From an uncultured Pseudomonadota bacterium (lineage in GTDB: Bacteria; Pseudomonadota; Gammaproteobacteria; Methylococcales; Methylomonadaceae), in the NCBI GenBank assembly GCA_903918375.1, contig CAIXED010000012.1, forward strand, positions 37,526-101,525: a DNA stretch of 64,000 nt, given 5' to 3'. The number at the start of each line of letters is the position of its first letter. Within the stretch, counting starts at the first letter, position 1. Positions 59,198 through 64,000 of this stretch are shown piece by piece. Below the pieces are notes generated by a model. That model saw only the letters and a list, made by a program, of their open reading frames with translations, had not been told where the DNA came from and did no database searches. The translations under genes and the position numbers were made by a program.

Positions 59198-60443
59198 GGC
59201 TGGCTGCTAGCATTTGCGCTTTCGCTTGTCTAAGCGCGGCAATTTTATCGGACATTTTTTCCGCAATTAAGGGATAAAGATTGGGTGAAAACTCGACAGT
59301 TCGATGATCAATTTTTCGCAAGAATCCGCGATTTAATAATAAACCGACCACAAACATTCGACTCCAATCGGAATATCGACGGGCTTTTTCAAGCTCGCTT
59401 TTTTCGATAATCATTTCTAATTCGTCATTGGCATTAATCCGAAATTGGGTGAATTGTCTTAAACATTCAAATACCAATTCTTCTTCTTGTGCCGTTAATG
59501 GCCCGGGCGCGGTAAATTCCAAACGATACGATAACAGCACGGTGAAAAAATCCACCATCGCCGCACAGACAAAGGCAAACCATGAAAAGCCTTGCCACAT
59601 GGCAAACGAAGGTTTGATGTCTTCGACAAACTGCTTATAAGTCATTAAAAGCGGCGCTTCGGGTAACGCCAAGCCCATAGAACTGGAAGCTTGATTAACT
59701 AACAATTGAATATCTTGATAGCTTTTCAAGAAATCGCCGTAAGCGGCTTCAATATTATTGGCAGTATCGAGATTATTTAAACTGCTTTGTAAGCTACGAA
59801 TTTGTTTATCAAGCTCGGCAAACAACTGTTCTTGCTGTTGTGATTGTTGCTTTTTTTCTTGATAAATTTGATTGTAATGACGCCAGAAAGGCCCCTCACC
59901 GACTTGATTTTTATAGCCTTCAGCAATCTGATTATGAGTACCAAAATAAGCTTGGGTGGCATCGTTTGAAGCCTTTTCTAATTCTTGTTTTTGCTTCTGA
60001 AGAATGTCGGCTTTAATCTCCAAGATTTTATTTAAATAGTCTTTGGTTCCCGATCTAAGCTCGTTAAGGCGGTTTATATGCAAAGTTTCTTTTTCAGAAA
60101 TTTCGTAAAACTGAAAATAAGAAAATGTAATCGATGCGCCAATCGCAATCGCTAACGAAGCGATTACCGAAAAATAACGCATTTTATTAGCCTTCCAGTG
60201 AATGCTCGCCATTTCTAATGAGCAAATCACAATAATTGATTGGATTGCCACAGTAATGACCAAGGCAATCCAAGGGGTAATAAAATGCGATAAACCGTAA
60301 TAAGTAGTAAATCCTGATGACAAGCTCAGCATTAACACGATAGGAATCGTCCAAATCCGTAACATACTGACAAACAAGGTCTGGATTTGATTAATAAAAT
60401 AACCTAATCCAGACGGACGATTTTGATGTGTAATTGAGCTCAT
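59190..60443 (-). CDS. Unknown membrane protein with periplasmic-type coiled coil
   Basis: A 417-residue protein. Three helices lie in the first ~120 residues (TIPIVLMLSLSSGFTTYYG, WIALVITVAIQSIIVICSL, FSVIASLAIAIGASITFSY); a coiled-coil loop runs from about 125 to 250; one helix follows (WFAFVCAAMVDFFTVLLSY near 285); the end, about 120 residues, is cytoplasmic with a winged-helix-like MFVVGLLLNRGFLRKIDHRTV. No family recognised. It is coupled to the coiled-coil gene by overlap and follows degQ by 9 bp. Confidence 0.75.
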   Translation of the reverse strand: MSSITHQNRPSGLGYFINQIQTLFVSMLRIWTIPIVLMLSLSSGFTTYYGLSHFITPWIALVITVAIQSIIVICSLEMASIHWKANKMRYFSVIASLAIAIGASITFSYFQFYEISEKETLHINRLNELRSGTKDYLNKILEIKADILQKQKQELEKASNDATQAYFGTHNQIAEGYKNQVGEGPFWRHYNQIYQEKKQQSQQQEQLFAELDKQIRSLQSSLNNLDTANNIEAAYGDFLKSYQDIQLLVNQASSSMGLALPEAPLLMTYKQFVEDIKPSFAMWQGFSWFAFVCAAMVDFFTVLLSYRLEFTAPGPLTAQEEELVFECLRQFTQFRINANDELEMIIEKSELEKARRYSDWSRMFVVGLLLNRGFLRKIDHRTVEFSPNLYPLIAEKMSDKIAALRQAKAQMLAASHE

Positions 60444-60452
60444 TACCGAAAT

Positions 60453-61853
60453 TTACTTCTCAAATTTAAAGGCCAAAAAGATCGGACTGCCATTACGTTG
60501 CACCAACATGGCAATCGATTTATTAGCGGGTAGTTTAGCAAGTAAATTATTAAATTCAGCACTATCATGAATTACGCTATTCTGAATGCGCAAAATCACA
60601 TCACCAGGCTGAATGCCATTATCCATCGCAATACCTTTGCCGACTTTTTGTACCAATACACCGTTTTTATCGACTTGTAATTGCTGTCTTTGCTCTGCGG
60701 TTAAATCAGCAACCACCAAACCTAAACGATTGCTGGCGACTTCAATAGGCGCATCTTTCGATTGGGCGTTTGCTTGATTAGGTAGCAAACCAATCTTTAC
60801 TGACACCTCTTGTTTTTCGCCTTGACGAATAATTTTGACTTTAGCTTTTTCGTCAATTGGAAAAACGCCCACGCGTGGCGGTAATTCACCTGAAGTTTCA
60901 ATCACTTGACCATTGAACTCGACAATAATATCGCCAATTTGCAAACCGGCTTTTTCGGCTGGGCCACCTGGAATAACCTTGGCAACCAAGGCACCATGCG
61001 GTCTGTCCATGTTGAATGATTCTGCTAACTGGCGAGTCACATCTTGAATTTGCACCCCTAACCAGCCGCGTGAAACTTTACCTTTGCTTTTAATCTGCTC
61101 AACCACATTCATCGCGACATCAATGGGAATCGCAAATGACAAGCCCATGTAACCACCTGAGCGGCTGTAGATTTGTGAGTTGATCCCTACTACTTTACCT
61201 TGCATATTGATTAAAGGACCGCCAGAGTTACCGGGGTTAATCGCGACGTCAGTTTGAATAAATGGCACATAGTTACCATCCGGCAAGCTACGGCCTTTAG
61301 CGCTAACAATGCCGGCAGTCACTGATTGATCAAAACCAAACGGTGTACCAATGGCCAATACCCATTCACCAACTTGTAATTGGTCTGGTGAACCGATTTC
61401 AAACACCGGCAAATCTTTCGCTTCAACTTTCAGCAAAGCCACATCAGTGCTTTCATCAGAACCAATCAACTTGGCGACTAATTCACGACGGTCTTTGAGC
61501 TTGACGATAATTTCCGAAGCGTTATTGACCACATGATGATTAGTTAACAAATAACCGTCTTTAGAAATGATAAAACCAGAACCTAGAGAACTAGCTTCTC
61601 TCGGTGCTTGCTGACCACCGCGACCACCTGGCCCTTGGAAATGTTTAAACAATTCTTCCATTTCTGGTGGTAAATCGGGGGGTAATTGTTGTTCGTTACT
61701 TGCCGATTGTTCTGGGGCTTTTTGGGTGGTGCTGATATTAACCACCGCTGCACCGTTATTTTTTACCAATTCGGTAAAGTCGGGTAACTGGGCAAAAGCA
61801 CTGTTTAGCATCAATAAAAACAACGCTGTTCCATATGACAGTTTTTTAAGCAT
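60453..61853 (-). CDS. degQ: Periplasmic serine protease DegQ/MucD (Do family)
   Basis: The ATG at 61851-61853, with GGAG six bases before it, starts the signal peptide MLKKLSYGTALFLLMLNSAF; an ATG 5 codons upstream is less likely. The 466-residue enzyme has the triad His in LLTNHHVVNNA, Asp in ESTDVALLKV and Ser in NPGNSGGPLI, then two PDZ domains. It degrades misfolded envelope proteins. It closes the rpoE-rseA-rseB operon, the MucD position in Pseudomonas. Confidence 0.95.
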   Translation of the reverse strand: MLKKLSYGTALFLLMLNSAFAQLPDFTELVKNNGAAVVNISTTQKAPEQSASNEQQLPPDLPPEMEELFKHFQGPGGRGGQQAPREASSLGSGFIISKDGYLLTNHHVVNNASEIIVKLKDRRELVAKLIGSDESTDVALLKVEAKDLPVFEIGSPDQLQVGEWVLAIGTPFGFDQSVTAGIVSAKGRSLPDGNYVPFIQTDVAINPGNSGGPLINMQGKVVGINSQIYSRSGGYMGLSFAIPIDVAMNVVEQIKSKGKVSRGWLGVQIQDVTRQLAESFNMDRPHGALVAKVIPGGPAEKAGLQIGDIIVEFNGQVIETSGELPPRVGVFPIDEKAKVKIIRQGEKQEVSVKIGLLPNQANAQSKDAPIEVASNRLGLVVADLTAEQRQQLQVDKNGVLVQKVGKGIAMDNGIQPGDVILRIQNSVIHDSAEFNNLLAKLPANKSIAMLVQRNGSPIFLAFKFEK

Positions 61854-61882
61854 GAAATCTCCACTCATACATGAAATAAAAA

Positions 61883-62827
61883 TTAATGAAGGGTAATACC
61901 GGCGGCAATTAGTTCGACTGTATTAGCCGGCACTTCACCGAGGACGGTTACTTGAAAATCACCCATGACACGGCTCACCGAATTAACCAAACCTAAAGCA
62001 TGTAAGCCATTAATGCCCTGCCCTGATTTGGGTTCTAAATAAATCGACACCGAGGCAAAACCATCGCTAATCAATAAATGATCAACTGGCTTTTGGTTCT
62101 TCTGTAGGGAATTGGGGATAAAAAACACCGTTTCAAATCCGTTTGGCCAGTTTTTTAACACAAAAGGCGCTTTTTCATACGGCTCGGCCTGAGTCGCATG
62201 AAGATGTTTAACATGAACAGCCTGTTCATCGCTTAGCTGATCTTGCTTTAAGCTGTTGTTTTCAATCTGCAAGTTGGTAAAAACCACTTGTTCTAAGACA
62301 CTGCCATCACTGTGATAGGTTTCGACTTTTAATGGCAAAAAATTTTGCTGTGCAATCCAAACTTTACGGGCATAACGCAATTGATCTTTGGGTTTAATAC
62401 TAACAATCTGCGCAGTTTGCATGGCTACCGACTCTTCACCCTCTAAACCCAGCAGGTAATTTTGATTAATAGCATCAATCGTTTGCGGAAAATTAATGAT
62501 AAACGAACTATCGATTGGATGATGATTGATGACTTTTTCGTGAGTTTCTTTGAACAAGCAACTAACTTCGTTCGATTTACGAGTAATTTCCCGCAACGGC
62601 GAATTCAGCGAAAACAAGCGCTCTTGCTCTAAACCATTCACCAAACTGTGCTGATATTTCATGGTATCAAGCTGGCCGTTTTTGATAAAAACCACCGTGC
62701 CTTGATAATTGAGAGTTTTCATCGCCGCTTGCATTTTTTCCAGCCATTGCTGAGCTGAAGCACCGCTATTGTCAGCGTAAGCTATCGAAACAGTTAACAG
62801 CAAAACGATGAAAATTCGGATTAACAC
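61883..62827 (-). CDS. rseB: Sigma-E regulatory protein RseB/MucB
   Basis: A 314-residue periplasmic protein starting at GTG 62825-62827 with AGGA upstream. A signal peptide (MLIRIFIVLLLTVSIAYA) precedes the LolA-like domain (AAMKTLNYQGTVVFIKNGQL) and a C-terminal domain with VSIYLEP and VTVLGEVPANTVELIA. RseB binds RseA and shields it from cleavage until stress. It lies 3 bp after rseA. Confidence 0.93.
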   Translation of the reverse strand: MLIRIFIVLLLTVSIAYADNSGASAQQWLEKMQAAMKTLNYQGTVVFIKNGQLDTMKYQHSLVNGLEQERLFSLNSPLREITRKSNEVSCLFKETHEKVINHHPIDSSFIINFPQTIDAINQNYLLGLEGEESVAMQTAQIVSIKPKDQLRYARKVWIAQQNFLPLKVETYHSDGSVLEQVVFTNLQIENNSLKQDQLSDEQAVHVKHLHATQAEPYEKAPFVLKNWPNGFETVFFIPNSLQKNQKPVDHLLISDGFASVSIYLEPKSGQGINGLHALGLVNSVSRVMGDFQVTVLGEVPANTVELIAAGITLH

Positions 62828-62830
62828 AGT

Positions 62831-63328
62831 TTATTCCTGCTGATAGCCAACCACGCGGGTATAGGCTTGAGGGAAATTGCGGTTACTGACATACACCGAG
62901 TTATCGTGAGCTTGTAGATAATCATTCAAACCGCTATCCACTTGAACTTGCATCGGTTGTGGCTCAATTGCCGCGACTTGGTAAAGATCGTTGGCTTGCT
63001 GTTGTTGAATGCTCAATAGCCAAACTACGGCTAATAAAAGTGAAGCTGCCACAGCGTATAAGGCTTTTTGACGCGGGCTGATCCGTGGTTTTACCGGTAA
63101 TAGATAAGTAGGCTCGCTACGCAGTCTGTGCTGAATCTTATCGACAAAACCCTGATCCAACGAATAAGCATCTTGTTTTTTAATGGCTTGGCTAATCAAT
63201 TGATAGCGTTGAAATTTGGCTTGTAAATCGGCATCGGTTTTGATTTTGCCGATTAGCGCTAAGGCTTGCTGACTCTCTAATTCATCATCGAGCAATAGTG
63301 ATAGTTTTTCGTTCAGTTTGTCTTGCAT
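62831..63328 (-). CDS. rseA: Sigma-E anti-sigma factor RseA/MucA
   Basis: The ATG at 63326-63328, behind AAAGGTG, gives MQDKLNEKLSLLLDDELESQ. The 165-residue protein has the cytoplasmic sigma-binding domain, one membrane helix (ALYAVAASLLLAVVWLLSI) and a periplasmic tail ending RVVGYQQE, typical of MucA-like anti-sigma factors. It holds RpoE inactive until proteolysed. It is between rpoE and rseB. Confidence 0.92.
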   Translation of the reverse strand: MQDKLNEKLSLLLDDELESQQALALIGKIKTDADLQAKFQRYQLISQAIKKQDAYSLDQGFVDKIQHRLRSEPTYLLPVKPRISPRQKALYAVAASLLLAVVWLLSIQQQQANDLYQVAAIEPQPMQVQVDSGLNDYLQAHDNSVYVSNRNFPQAYTRVVGYQQE

Positions 63329-63339
63329 CAAAAACACCT

Positions 63340-63927
63340 TTAATTGAGCAATGGCTGTAATTTTTCATCAATCGCTTCACGAGCTCTAAAAATCCGTGAA
63401 CGCACAGTACCAATCGGACAATCCATCGCTTCGGCTATTTCCTCGTAACTCATACCTTCAAATTCCCTTAAGGTAATCGCAATCCGCATTTCTTCCGGCA
63501 GCTTGTCTATCGCGGTTTGAATCACCGACATGATTTGTTCATTCATTAACAAATTTTCCGGTGTATCCAAATTCCTCAGTTGCAGGGTATTTTCAACATG
63601 CTCTGCATCCTCAATCTCCAATTCGTAATCCATAAAACGCCGATTACGCGCCAACAGATAATTTTTAGCGGTATTAATCGCAATCCGATACAACCAAGTA
63701 TAAAAAGCGCTATCGCCTCTAAAATCCGGCAAAGCACGGTAAGCTTTGATAAAGCTATCTTGAGCCACATCTTGCGCTTCGCTAGGATCTTTGACATAGC
63801 GATTAACCAAATGGACAATTCGGTGCTGATATTTAATCACCAACAAATCGAATGCAGACTTATCGCCTCGCTGCACACGACGGACTAAATCTTGATCCAA
63901 TTGTTCGCTATTGTTGTGTTCGTTCAC
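63340..63927 (-). CDS. rpoE: RNA polymerase sigma-E factor
   Basis: An ECF sigma factor. The GTG at 63925-63927 gives 195 residues (MNEHNNSEQLDQDLVRRVQ), the usual length; the frame is open upstream to the window edge, with ATGs at 63969 and 63999, and no start has a clear ribosome site. Region 2 has DVAQDSFIKAYRALPDFRG and FYTWLYRIAINTAKNYL; region 4 has LREFEGMSYEEIAEAMDCP and GTVRSRIFRAREAI. It directs the envelope-stress response and heads this operon. Confidence 0.94.
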   Translation of the reverse strand: MNEHNNSEQLDQDLVRRVQRGDKSAFDLLVIKYQHRIVHLVNRYVKDPSEAQDVAQDSFIKAYRALPDFRGDSAFYTWLYRIAINTAKNYLLARNRRFMDYELEIEDAEHVENTLQLRNLDTPENLLMNEQIMSVIQTAIDKLPEEMRIAITLREFEGMSYEEIAEAMDCPIGTVRSRIFRAREAIDEKLQPLLN

Positions 63928-64000
63928 TAAACTAGTATTGATAATGGAATGGACAGAATTAAACCGCATTAGTTCTAGCAATACAAAAAAAATTACCATA

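Overview
The window looks like chromosomal DNA of a gammaproteobacterium of moderate GC content, possibly a methanotroph-type lineage (Methylococcales); that narrower guess is low confidence. The basis is the classical gammaproteobacterial order gyrA-serC-pheA-hisC-tyrA-aroA-cmk-rpsA-ihfB, an rpoE-rseA-rseB-degQ envelope-stress operon, and Escherichia-like UvrD, Cas1 and Cas2 proteins.

Layout. 1-2139: start of galU, a divergent TolC-type channel, and a candidate small RNA with its own promoter and terminator. 2140-14688: a complete type I-E CRISPR-Cas locus on the minus strand (cas3, cse1, cse2, cas7e, cas5e, cas6e, cas1, cas2, leader, then 54 identical repeats and 53 spacers). 14939-27268: a ParD/ParE-type toxin-antitoxin pair next to cas3, then housekeeping genes (ppnP, dsbD, cutA, fxsA, uvrD, tRNA-Leu, htpG, a di-haem peroxidase) and a hicAB pair. 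27343-37562: a type I restriction-modification island on the minus strand with inserted accessory genes (RhuM, Fic, KilA-N, a RelA/SpoT-like synthetase domain, BRO-like) and fused remnants of a second hsdS/hsdR copy. 37638-45670: sugar permease, GH3 glucosidase and an RND efflux pump. 45866-63927: the gyrA-ihfB cluster, a hydrolase/phosphatase pair, two overlapping unknown coiled-coil/membrane genes, and the rpoE operon.

The most interesting structure is the 354-bp gap between cas3 and cse1 (11596-11949). Facing against the cas operon it holds a two-repeat mini-CRISPR (11865-11955) with diverged repeats whose hairpin stems are kept by compensatory changes. Its single 33-nt spacer matches, over its first 18 nt and in exact register behind an AAG PAM, a site at 11806-11823. 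That site abuts the -35 box of a good promoter (TTTACA-17-TATTAT on the minus strand). The promoter would drive an unlisted 40-codon ORF for a one-helix hydrophobic peptide and then cse1 and the remaining cas genes. This is the layout expected of a CreA/CreT- or CreR-type device: Cascade, loaded with a crRNA-like guide, represses the promoter of a toxic peptide and/or of its own operon, so loss of Cascade would release both. The sequence supports the architecture; the function is inferred.
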